6,293 nucleotides of DNA from an uncultured Verrucomicrobiota bacterium (GTDB taxonomy: Bacteria > Verrucomicrobiota > Kiritimatiellia > RFP12 > UBA1067). Shown one piece after another: positions 1 to 6,249 of the stretch (the stretch's first letter is position 1; each line of letters starts with the position of its first letter). A program made the position numbers and the translations under genes. Location of the stretch: contig CALZAJ010000099.1 of assembly GCA_945613785.1 (NCBI GenBank), forward strand, positions 1 to 6,293. Reading direction: 5' to 3'. The notes under the pieces were generated by a model. That model saw only the letters and a list, made by a program, of their open reading frames with translations. It searched no databases and was not told the DNA's origin.

Positions 1-109
1 GGGTAGCTTTCGTCGGCAAACATTAGCCCAACCTCACCTATCTGAAATCCCCGTGGTACTCGGTCAGCCAAGGAAGAAAACCGGAATCTCAAAGCAATGC
101 GCCGCGAGC

Positions 110-1384
110 CTATCGGACGGTCAGCAATTCCCGCCAATTCGTCGACGCCCGGCGCGAGAGGTGGTCTCGTTTCATCTTCCACGCCGGCGCCGCGGATTTG
201 AGTCCCTCAGTCGCCGCAACGAGCGTCCCCTTTCCAAAGCGTCTGTTCAGCGAATCGATCGCCTCGTAGAGCTTCGACGATTCGAGCGGCTTGGTCTGGG
301 TAAAGAGATCGAGCTGACGGGCCGAACCCGCCTTCTCAAGACCGAAGAACACGACGCCCGCCTTGCGGTAGCGGCAATCAGGGACGAACAGCGACTCCGC
401 GACGGGTGTCACGGCCTTGAGCATCTCGTTGGTCGCGTCCGTCGGCTCGGGGAAGACGACCGTCCGCCCCACGAAGGACGAGTCGATGTCGTTCCAGCTC
501 TCGAACATCCCCGGCGTCGCGACCTGCACGTACACGTTGCAACCTGCCGCCAGCAACCTGTGCTTGCGGAGCTTGACCGCCGCCTGAGCCGTGAACGCAG
601 CGACGGACTCCACGATTCCCATGCGCGTCGTCACGGGTTCGCCAAAACACCGCGAACAGGAAACCGAATCCGGATCGGCGTCGAAATCCTTTTCCTGATT
701 GCAGGCAACGCCCCGCAGTTCGGTCACGGTCCGCAGGAGGACAACCCCGCCAACCGCCCGAATGCGATCGTCCGAAGCGTCCCGGAGATCAAGCGCGGTG
801 AAGATCTGCTCCGCCTTGAGCCGCGTCACGAGACGGCGTCCGACGCCCCAGACCTCGCCGACGGGAAGCTTCGCGAGGATCTCCGTCGGATCGTCGGGCA
901 GGATGAAGACGCCTTCCGGCCGTTTCTTGCCGATGTGATTCGCGATCTTGGCCAGGGTCTTGGTCGGCGCGAACCCGACGCCACACGGGATTCCCACCCA
1001 GCGGTAGACCTTCTTGCGGAGGCGGACGCCAAAGGCCATGAGATCCTGCTCCGCCCAGGTCGGCGGAGAAACGAAGGCCTCGTCGATGGAATACTGTTCG
1101 ACGTCCAAGCACTCGGACCTCAGGACGTCCTGCACGCGTCGCGAGAGATCGCCGTAAAGCTCGTAGTTCGAGGACAGGAAGATGAGGCCTTCCGTCTTCT
1201 CACGATGCTTCAGCTGGAAATACGGCGTGCCGCGGGGAATCCCCAGGGCCTTGAATTCAGGCGACATGGCGACGCAGCACCCGTCGTTGTTCGACAGGAC
1301 CGCGACCGGCTTCCCGAGGAGCTTGCGGTTGAAGACGCGCTCGCAGGAAACATAGAAGTTGTTGCCGTCGACCAGTCCGATCAC
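110..1384 (-). CDS. umuC: DNA polymerase V catalytic subunit UmuC (Y-family translesion polymerase)
   Basis: UmuC is the catalytic subunit of Pol V (UmuD'2C), which copies damaged DNA at the cost of mutations. The 424 residues match the usual length (E. coli UmuC is 422) and the protein is collinear with it throughout. The palm metal ligands are D6 (in VDGNNFY) and D101-E102 (in YSIDEAF), and Y11 sits at the steric-gate position that excludes ribonucleotides. SNNDGC (31-36), SSNYELY (71-77), TKTLAKIANH (141-150) and VWGVGRR (178-184) are family signatures. QLDLF at 357-361 is the beta-clamp-binding motif, at the same place as in E. coli, and the C-terminal DUF4113-type tail ends in a typical WKMKRDHLSRR stretch. 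The start is GTG, overlapping the umuD stop as GTGA, with GGAGG 4 bases upstream, so translation is probably coupled. All key residues are present and I see no truncation. The stop is TAG, followed by 109 bases without a visible terminator. Confidence 0.96.
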   Translation of the reverse strand: MIGLVDGNNFYVSCERVFNRKLLGKPVAVLSNNDGCCVAMSPEFKALGIPRGTPYFQLKHREKTEGLIFLSSNYELYGDLSRRVQDVLRSECLDVEQYSIDEAFVSPPTWAEQDLMAFGVRLRKKVYRWVGIPCGVGFAPTKTLAKIANHIGKKRPEGVFILPDDPTEILAKLPVGEVWGVGRRLVTRLKAEQIFTALDLRDASDDRIRAVGGVVLLRTVTELRGVACNQEKDFDADPDSVSCSRCFGEPVTTRMGIVESVAAFTAQAAVKLRKHRLLAAGCNVYVQVATPGMFESWNDIDSSFVGRTVVFPEPTDATNEMLKAVTPVAESLFVPDCRYRKAGVVFFGLEKAGSARQLDLFTQTKPLESSKLYEAIDSLNRRFGKGTLVAATEGLKSAAPAWKMKRDHLSRRASTNWRELLTVR

Positions 1385-1797
1385 GACGCCTCCACCGACG
1401 CGGGGAGCTTGAAGAACGGATGGATGTTCGCCATGACCTTGCCGAAGTAGTCGAGCTTCTGTCCCGGCTTCAGGCGGAAGACGGGGTAATTCGGGTTCGC
1501 CGGCTCCAGACGGACGCCGTCCTTGTCCTTCCGGTAGGTCTTGACGGTGAACTCGCCGTCCACCGCGGCGATGATGACGTCGCCGCTCGCCGGCATAATC
1601 GAGCGGTCCACCACCAGGAGGTCGCCGTCCCGAATGCCCTCGCCAATCATCGAATCGCCCTGCACCCGGACGAAAAACGTCGCCGCCGGACGCTTGATCA
1701 GCAGTTCGTTGAGATCGAGTTGCGGTTCAAGATACTGCTCGGCCGGCGACGGGAAGCCCGCCACCACCGAACCCGCGACCTGTGCCTTCTTCGCCAT
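1381..1797 (-). CDS. umuD: UmuD, LexA-like S24 self-cleaving subunit of DNA polymerase V
   Basis: UmuD is cleaved on RecA filaments to UmuD', which joins UmuC as active Pol V. The protein has 138 residues (E. coli 139). The cleavage site is A13-G14 in AGFPSPAEQY, where E. coli UmuD has Cys-Gly and LexA has Ala-Gly. The catalytic dyad is S49 (GDSMI) and K86 (GEFTVKTY), 37 residues apart exactly as in E. coli S60/K97. DGDLLVVD (57-64) and AAVDGEFTVK (77-86) are hallmark strands. The arm before the cleavage site is only 13 residues, against 24 in E. coli. The frame stays open upstream to 1884, but that extension lies inside psd and does not resemble UmuD, so ATG 1797 is chosen. It lies 4 bases after the psd stop, with a GAGG only 2 bases away, which is a poor Shine-Dalgarno. 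Translation probably depends on ribosomes arriving from psd. No separate SOS operator is visible just upstream. Confidence 0.95.
   Translation of the reverse strand: MAKKAQVAGSVVAGFPSPAEQYLEPQLDLNELLIKRPAATFFVRVQGDSMIGEGIRDGDLLVVDRSIMPASGDVIIAAVDGEFTVKTYRKDKDGVRLEPANPNYPVFRLKPGQKLDYFGKVMANIHPFFKLPASVEAS
1389..1393 (-). promoter_or_regulatory. Shine-Dalgarno site of umuC
   Basis: GGAGG on the minus strand stands 4 bases before GTG 1384, inside the last codons of umuD. The spacing is short but supports the GTG start and coupled synthesis of UmuD and UmuC. Confidence 0.65.
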
Positions 1798-1801
1798 CGC
1801 C

Positions 1802-2701
1802 TCAACCGAATGTGGCGATGCGTTCGCCGCAGAGGACACGCGTCTCGAGTCCGTTCGCAGAGTTCCGCACGAGGTCCTCATCATATGTCAGCGCACCCGC
1901 CTTCGTGATGATGATCACCGTCGAACCGCCGAACTTGAAATAGCCCTTCTCGTCGCCCTTCCGATGCGTCTCGCCCGTGTAGGTCTGGACGATCGTACCT
2001 ACTCCGAACGCCCCGACATCGACGAGCCAGTAGGGTCCGAACGACGCCTCACAGCGCACGATCTGACGCTCATTGAGAGCGTACAGGTCAGGATAGCGCA
2101 CGAGCGCAATCGGATTGACGGAATGATACTTGCCCGGCAGCGTCACGACCGGTTCCTGCGTCGTGCAGTCACACGGGAAATGGAAACGGTGATAGTCGAC
2201 CGGCGCAAGACGCACAACTGCGATGTCATAGGCGTCGGACCGTCCGCTGTCGGCCGGCGGCTGGAGGGGCGAGAAGACCTCGCGGAGCGCACGCTGCGCG
2301 CCCTTCAGGGGGAACGGACGGTCGTCATCGGCGTTCAGGTAGAGACGGAGACGTCCGTCGGCCGGACTCACGAAGCCCTCGCCCACAGGACGCGCCCCGG
2401 GCTTGAGGCGACGCGTGAAGAAGTCGTTGAACGACGCGTATTCGTCAATCGGCTTCTCGGCCTCCTCGGCACGGCAGCCGGGAATGGACGCCAGTTTGAC
2501 GATGTCCTTCTTCGACTTCGGGGAATCGTACTTGCGGCCCATCAGCGCGGACAGGAACTTCGATCCGAAAAGGACCGGCCAAAGCGTCCGCCCCGCGAGC
2601 GTTTCGTAGGCGAAGCGGAGGGCCTTGTCGCCCATCACGGATTCAGCGATCTTCTCGCCCGTACGACGATCGATGTATTCAACGGGTTGCATGGGAATCA
2701 C
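1802..2701 (-). CDS. psd: Phosphatidylserine decarboxylase proenzyme, clostridial-type (type II)
   Basis: Psd decarboxylates phosphatidylserine to phosphatidylethanolamine at the inner face of the cytoplasmic membrane. The proenzyme of 299 residues is near the usual length of the clostridial type (about 295), and its N-terminus (YIDRRTGEKI, 9-18) has the typical opening of that branch. SFNDFFTRRLKPGARP (90-105) is the family signature. The self-cleavage/catalytic residues are D115 (SPADGR), H171 and H174 (DYHRFHFP) and S260. Self-cleavage at G259-S260 (FGGST) would give a beta chain of about 259 residues and an alpha chain of about 40 carrying the pyruvoyl group. The start is GTG 2701, overlapping the transporter stop as GTGA. 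An in-frame ATG at 2692 would remove only three residues, and neither start has a clear Shine-Dalgarno. No phosphatidylserine synthase gene lies in the window, so the substrate enzyme must be encoded elsewhere. Confidence 0.95.
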   Translation of the reverse strand: MIPMQPVEYIDRRTGEKIAESVMGDKALRFAYETLAGRTLWPVLFGSKFLSALMGRKYDSPKSKKDIVKLASIPGCRAEEAEKPIDEYASFNDFFTRRLKPGARPVGEGFVSPADGRLRLYLNADDDRPFPLKGAQRALREVFSPLQPPADSGRSDAYDIAVVRLAPVDYHRFHFPCDCTTQEPVVTLPGKYHSVNPIALVRYPDLYALNERQIVRCEASFGPYWLVDVGAFGVGTIVQTYTGETHRKGDEKGYFKFGGSTVIIITKAGALTYDEDLVRNSANGLETRVLCGERIATFG

Positions 2702-3909
2702 TTGTTGTCGAGTTTTTTCGGGGCCTTGTACAGGACGGCGAAGAGAATCATCGCAAGGACGGCAAGGCCGAAGGAGATGAGGTAGGGAACCGTCCAGTCA
2801 TGCTGCTTGTCGGAGACCTTGAAAAGCGGCAGCACGAGGAATCCGAACAGCGCCACGGACAGCAAATTGCCGACGCCGGCCGAGAGCGTCATCACATAAC
2901 CCTGGGCCTGGTTGCGGAGCTCCGGCGGAGCCAGCTCGGCCGCATGCAACTGCACGCCGACGATCACGATGCCGAAGATGAGTCCGTGAATCAGGATGGC
3001 CCCGAGGTCAAAGGCCCGGATGCCGGAAATGGCCGCGGCACTGAAGCAGGCGTAACGGAACACCAACGCGCCGAGACCGATCAACATGATGCTCTTGAAG
3101 GACATCTTCTTGAACATCAACGGCAACAGCAGCATGAAGCCGAGCTCCGCCGCCGTTCCCAGGTTGTAGGTCGCGCTCAGGTAGGTGAACTTGACCTCGT
3201 CAAGATAGACGCTGCAGTAGTTCATGTACCACTGGAGCGGAATCATCGCCAGCAACAGCACGCCGGACAGGATGCAAAACTGACGGTCCTTCAACAGTAC
3301 GAGTGCGCGCAGTCCCAGCGCATCCGCCACGCTCATGGGCGTCCCCTTCGCCTTCGGCGGTGTCGACGGCATCATCAGGGCAATCACGGCGCCCATGAGC
3401 GCTACGGCTGCGCCGGCCCAGAAAATGAGGTTCGAACGTTCGAAGTCCGCAATCCCGAAGAACTTGATCGCCACGACCGAAATGACCGCCGAACAGGCCC
3501 AGCCGATCGAGCCACAGGCACGAATGTACGGGAAGCTGCGCGTCGGAGCATGCGCCATCGCAATCGCGGCCGCGACAGACCAGGTCGGCATCTGGAACAC
3601 CGTGACCACGACCAGACAGGAGTAAATCCACGCCGGATCAGTCATCAGCGCAGCAACCGCAAGAGCCCCGGCCGACAGCAGGTTGCAGAGAGCCAGGACC
3701 TTGACCGAATCCAGGAACCGATCCGCGACCATGCACACGACCGGCGAAGCCAGCATGCCGATGCCGATCAACAGTCCGCAGAGAACGACCCACAGGCTGT
3801 CCTCCGACAGCGTCGACACATACGGACAAACGGTGGTGAACCAGACCGGAAACATCATGTTCTGGATGAACATCATCACCATCAAACGAATCATCTTGCC
3901 TGACTTCAT
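2698..3909 (-). CDS. MFS transporter, nucleoside:H+ symporter-like (NupG/XapB family)
   Basis: This is an inner-membrane carrier with about twelve hydrophobic segments. From ATG 3909 it has 403 residues. Similarity to NupG-type nucleoside:proton symporters is seen at the N-terminus (a Trp-Thr-Thr...Tyr pattern in TM1), in the loop after TM2 (MVADRFLD), in FQMPTWSVAAA followed by FPYIRACGSIGW (NupG has YMPTLGL...FPPIRIWGTIGF), and in the C-half motif PPELRNQAQGY plus a Gly-Val-Gly helix. A charged cytoplasmic loop separates the two halves (about residues 182-209). The probable substrate is a nucleoside imported with H+, but related carriers could take other solutes. The frame stays open to GTG 3942 (414 residues) and also has GTG 3918. 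I prefer 3909 because the N-terminus then aligns with NupG, although AAGGAAGGG lies 12 bases upstream, which suits GTG 3918 slightly better. The 3' end overlaps the psd start by 4 bases, implying coupled expression. Confidence 0.82.
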   Translation of the reverse strand: MKSGKMIRLMVMMFIQNMMFPVWFTTVCPYVSTLSEDSLWVVLCGLLIGIGMLASPVVCMVADRFLDSVKVLALCNLLSAGALAVAALMTDPAWIYSCLVVVTVFQMPTWSVAAAIAMAHAPTRSFPYIRACGSIGWACSAVISVVAIKFFGIADFERSNLIFWAGAAVALMGAVIALMMPSTPPKAKGTPMSVADALGLRALVLLKDRQFCILSGVLLLAMIPLQWYMNYCSVYLDEVKFTYLSATYNLGTAAELGFMLLLPLMFKKMSFKSIMLIGLGALVFRYACFSAAAISGIRAFDLGAILIHGLIFGIVIVGVQLHAAELAPPELRNQAQGYVMTLSAGVGNLLSVALFGFLVLPLFKVSDKQHDWTVPYLISFGLAVLAMILFAVLYKAPKKLDNK

Positions 3910-3938
3910 CTCGCGCACGCACCCTTCCTTTTCCCTCG

Positions 3939-3992
3939 TCACTCAACCGAATGACCCGTCCTCATCTCCGACCGTCTCCGCGTCTCCGCCAT
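3939..3992 (-). other. 17-codon reading frame between mutarotase and transporter genes (uncertain)
   Basis: An ATG at 3992 lies directly after the mutarotase TGA. It is preceded by GAGGAGG, whose last base is 5 bases before the ATG, which is one of the best ribosome-binding sites in the window. The frame encodes MAETRRRSEMRTGHSVE and its TGA overlaps GTG 3942, the most distal possible transporter start, as GTGA. It could be a translated leader that carries ribosomes to the transporter, or simply chance: the GGAGG also encodes the last residues of the mutarotase. The peptide resembles nothing I recognise. It contains a perfect 8-base tandem repeat (GCGGAGAC twice, 3974-3989), so its sequence is low in complexity. 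Confidence 0.2.
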
Positions 3993-4913
3993 TCAGGCCT
4001 CCTCAGGCAGTCCGTCGGCCGTCGACTGAATGGCACAGGCAAGCTCATGGGTCTCGCCGGGCTTCAGGGACTGAAGCGCCTTCGGCCAGGAGGTGACGGG
4101 CTCGACGCACACGAATTTGCGCCAGTCATCCGGCTGGAAGTCAGGCAGGATGTCGCCCGGCCCCGGATTCCAGACGATTGCGCTCGCATGGCCCGTGGAC
4201 GCCATCGCTAGCGCGCGCTTGAGGCCCGGATCAAGGATCGCGAACTCGTGCTTCGGCGCCTCAGGCAGCGAAAAGACGTGATCGGTCGACGTCGTCATCG
4301 CGAGATCGCCGACCTGGACGTGGTTCGTCATGTCCTCCGCATAGACGTACGGCACGTCCGCCAGACCCTTCACGACGACGTCGTCACGCTCGCGGATCAG
4401 GAAGTACGGATGGAAGCCGCCGGTGAACTCGAACGCTTCCGTGCCGGTGTTCTTCGTCGTCATCGTGAGGTTGAGCTTCATCGAGACGGACACCTTGACC
4501 TCGAGATCGAAGTCATAGGGATAGAGCTTCTTGGTCTCGTCGTCCGAACGGAGTCCGAGCGTGATCTCGGTCATCTCCTCGGAGTACTGGGTGCCGCGGA
4601 CCTCGAACGGCATCACGCGGGCGAAGCCGTGCTGGGCCATTCCCGGAATCGCGAGCTTGCCGAACTGCGGCCAGCACACCGGAATGCCGCCATGGAACGA
4701 CTGACCGCGGTTGTAATCACGCTTGGCCGGACGGAAGATGACGGGCGAATGACCGGTCGGACGGTACGAAAGCGTATTCGCACCCATCAGCGCAACTTCG
4801 GCCACACCGTACTTGTTGGTCAGCACGACTTCGGGATAGCCGCAGTGGCCGAGGTGGAAGACAATGCGCCCGGGGGCGCCGAATTTGCGGTTGAGTTCGT
4901 CGATGGTCATCAT
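3993..4913 (-). CDS. D-hexose-6-phosphate mutarotase (YeaD-type aldose 1-epimerase family)
   Basis: This cytoplasmic enzyme interconverts the alpha and beta anomers of hexose 6-phosphates such as glucose 6-phosphate (EC 5.1.3.15 by family). The galactose-mutarotase beta-sandwich fold is indicated by the YeaD signature FHGGIPVCWPQFG (73-85), by QHGFAR with H95 as a likely catalytic His, by GGFHPYF with H168, and by FVCVEP with E271 as the catalytic Glu. The length of 306 residues is normal (E. coli YeaD is 294). The frame is open upstream to 5087, but that part lies within rlmI and is not family-like. ATG 4913 is chosen because AGGAG stands 6 bases upstream and the ATG overlaps the rlmI stop as ATGA; a second ATG follows immediately at 4910. 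The YeaD subfamily is favoured over GalM because of the GGIPVCWP motif, but the exact sugar specificity cannot be read from the sequence. Confidence 0.9.
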   Translation of the reverse strand: MMTIDELNRKFGAPGRIVFHLGHCGYPEVVLTNKYGVAEVALMGANTLSYRPTGHSPVIFRPAKRDYNRGQSFHGGIPVCWPQFGKLAIPGMAQHGFARVMPFEVRGTQYSEEMTEITLGLRSDDETKKLYPYDFDLEVKVSVSMKLNLTMTTKNTGTEAFEFTGGFHPYFLIRERDDVVVKGLADVPYVYAEDMTNHVQVGDLAMTTSTDHVFSLPEAPKHEFAILDPGLKRALAMASTGHASAIVWNPGPGDILPDFQPDDWRKFVCVEPVTSWPKALQSLKPGETHELACAIQSTADGLPEEA

Positions 4914-6133
4914 GACATGCTCCTGAGTATTACGCCTTTGAGATAAAGTCCTTCGGGGAATGCGAGGGCCACGGGATGGTCCGCTCCCTGCCGCGTCCGC
5001 GCGATCATCTGGAAATCCTTGTGCGCATCGGCCGCGGCCTCCGCCAGCACCTTGTCGAACAGCTCCGTCGTCATCGCGCCCGAGCACGAGAACGTCGCGA
5101 GAATGCCACCCGGACGGAGCAACTTCATCGCAAGGAGGTTGATGTCCTTATAGCCGCGCGCCGCCTTCATCACCTGGGCCTTGGACTCCGCGAACTTGGG
5201 CGGATCCAGGACGATCAGGTCGAACGTCTTGCCCTCGTCACGGCACTGCCGCAGATACTTGAAGACATCCGCTTCGACGTGCTCGAACACGGTCTGCGTC
5301 GAGAAGTTCTTGACCGTCTGGTCGGGATTCGTCGCCGTCAGCGCGGCGTTCTTCTTCGCCAGTTCGATCGCCTCGTGCGAGATGTCGACCTGGGTGACAT
5401 GCGCCGCTCCGCACGTGGCCGCATAGAGTCCGAATCCGCCCGTGTAGCAGAAGCAGTTCAGGACGTCACGGGCCGCCGCCAGCGTCCCGACGGCCGCGCG
5501 GGCGTCTCGCTGATCGAGATAAAAGCCCGTCTTATGTCCCTTACGAGGATCCACGTAGTAGCGAATCGGGCCCTCGACGATCTCAATGAGCGCCGGCGGC
5601 TCCACGCCCTCGAGTACGACCAGCTCCTCCGCATAAGGAAGCCCCTCTTTCTTGCGGACGTCGATGTCGGCACGTTCGGAGACGGACTGACAACCGGGCA
5701 CGTAGGTCATCAGGGCCTTGGCGACCGTCGCCTTCCAGGCCTCGGCCCCCGCGGAGGTGAACTGACAGACCACATGGCCGTTATAGAGGTCGGCGACGAG
5801 ACCGGGGAGTCCGTCGCTCTCGGCGTTCACGAGACGGACGCCGTTCGTGCTGCAATCCACAAAGAAGTCCGCGCGGCGTCCGACGGACGAAGCGACCAGA
5901 TCGGTCACGAATTTCTCATCCGGCACGCGCGTTGCGTCAAAGGACACCATCCGCACGCGAATCTGACTCGCCGGGGAGAACCAACCGTAACCGAGCGTCT
6001 CACCCTCGGCCGAAACGACCTCGACGGTCTCGCCCTGCCCGGCCGCACCCGACTCGACCGCACCCGAGAAAATCCACGGATGATGCTTGCGGACGCTCCA
6101 GTCGCGCCCCTTCTTCAGAATGACCTTGTTCAT
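4910..6133 (-). CDS. rlmI: 23S rRNA m5C methyltransferase, RlmI-type class I SAM enzyme
   Basis: E. coli RlmI methylates C1962 of 23S rRNA using S-adenosylmethionine. The 407-residue protein (E. coli 396) aligns end to end. Residues 1-68 form the PUA RNA-binding domain, with HHPWIFSGAV (17-26) and SPASQIRVR (53-61). The central EEHD-like region contains AESDGLPGLV (104-113) and VRKKEGLPYA (159-168). GHKTGFYLDQRDAR (199-212) leads into the Rossmann domain, with the SAM motif VLNCFCYTGGFG (224-235), the acidic motif QVD (248-250), motif IV LDPPKF (309-314), and FSCSG (348-352) carrying C350, the expected nucleophile. It ends in ADHPVALAFPEGLYLKG, as RlmI proteins do. It is the first gene of the operon. 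ATG 6133 is the only plausible start and has no Shine-Dalgarno, with a -10 box just upstream. A close paralogue specificity (other RlmI/RlmK-type targets) cannot be excluded. Confidence 0.93.
   Translation of the reverse strand: MNKVILKKGRDWSVRKHHPWIFSGAVESGAAGQGETVEVVSAEGETLGYGWFSPASQIRVRMVSFDATRVPDEKFVTDLVASSVGRRADFFVDCSTNGVRLVNAESDGLPGLVADLYNGHVVCQFTSAGAEAWKATVAKALMTYVPGCQSVSERADIDVRKKEGLPYAEELVVLEGVEPPALIEIVEGPIRYYVDPRKGHKTGFYLDQRDARAAVGTLAAARDVLNCFCYTGGFGLYAATCGAAHVTQVDISHEAIELAKKNAALTATNPDQTVKNFSTQTVFEHVEADVFKYLRQCRDEGKTFDLIVLDPPKFAESKAQVMKAARGYKDINLLAMKLLRPGGILATFSCSGAMTTELFDKVLAEAAADAHKDFQMIARTRQGADHPVALAFPEGLYLKGVILRSMS
4920..4924 (-). promoter_or_regulatory. Shine-Dalgarno site of the mutarotase gene
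   Basis: AGGAG on the minus strand lies 6 bases before ATG 4913, inside the last codons of rlmI. It fixes the mutarotase start at the ATGA overlap and rules out the longer open frame inside rlmI. Confidence 0.8.
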
Positions 6134-6145
6134 AGATGTTCACAT

Positions 6146-6175
6146 ATTATACCATCTTCGGATGCACTCTTCTAA
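6146..6175 (-). promoter_or_regulatory. Probable promoter of the rlmI-umuC operon
   Basis: A perfect sigma-70-type -10 hexamer TATAAT occupies 6151-6146 on the minus strand. The best -35 candidate is TTAGAA at 6175-6170, with an 18-base spacer and only three of six consensus positions, so the -35 is weak. Transcription would start near 6138-6140, leaving a leader of only about 5-8 bases before ATG 6133. No other promoter-like sequence is evident between this point and umuC, since the downstream genes are almost contiguous. Confidence 0.55.
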
Positions 6176-6187
6176 CATATCGCGGTG

Positions 6188-6221
6188 GGTTAGTCGCGAA
6201 AACCGGCGGCGACCTCTAACC
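6188..6221. repeat. Imperfect inverted repeat in the divergent intergenic region
   Basis: GGTTAG (6188-6193) is the exact reverse complement of CTAACC (6216-6221). The adjoining TCGC (6194-6197) pairs with GCGA (6209-6212), leaving a 3-base bulge (6213-6215) and an 11-base loop. It lies upstream of both the rlmI promoter and the presumed plus-strand gene, a position where an operator would sit. It is not followed by a T-run on either strand, so it does not look like an intrinsic terminator. It may be chance. Confidence 0.3.
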
Positions 6222-6249
6222 AAAATTTAATTTCCCGGTAACCTGCCGC

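Noticed and set aside
1..109. Possible terminator downstream of umuC (imperfect CCTTGG/CCACGG pairing read on the minus strand)
   Set aside because: The stem has a mismatch, the loop is 11 bases, and no T-run follows, so it does not qualify as an intrinsic terminator. Nothing else is recognisable in this stretch.
53..1450. Long plus-strand open frame of 465 codons opposite umuC, with similar long frames at 1541-2785, 2800-3903, 4248-4946 and 4976-6175
   Set aside because: They are antisense shadows of well-recognised minus-strand genes. Their translations are arginine-rich and low in complexity without family motifs, as expected opposite GC-rich codons.
1853..1865. GTTC-N5-GTTC direct repeat in the 3' end of psd, loosely like the alphaproteobacterial LexA box GTTC-N7-GTTC
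   Set aside because: The spacing is wrong by two bases and the repeat is short enough to be chance in coding sequence.
1798..1884. 29-codon upstream extension of umuD inside psd
   Set aside because: The extra residues do not resemble a UmuD arm and overlap the catalytic alpha-chain region of psd; ATG 1797 right after the psd stop is the natural start.
3431..3444. Perfect 14-base palindrome TTCGAACGTTCGAA, resembling a CGAAC-N4-GTTCG-type SOS box when read loosely
   Set aside because: It lies in the middle of the transporter coding sequence, and about 0.4 perfect 14-base palindromes are expected by chance in a window of this size. It is not near a start of transcription I can support.
3857..3873. 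Inverted repeat ATGTTC-TGGAT-GAACAT near the 5' end of the transporter gene, reminiscent of TGTTC...GAACA LexA motifs reported in some PVC bacteria
   Set aside because: The 5-base spacer differs from the 4-base spacer I recall for that motif, it falls inside coding sequence rich in Met/Phe codons, and 6-base arms at a fixed spacing are expected about 1.5 times by chance in this window.
4914..5087. 58-codon upstream extension of the mutarotase gene inside rlmI
   Set aside because: It is Gly/Arg-rich and not family-like. The ATG at 4913 has a good AGGAG site and a stop/start overlap, and gives a normal-length protein.
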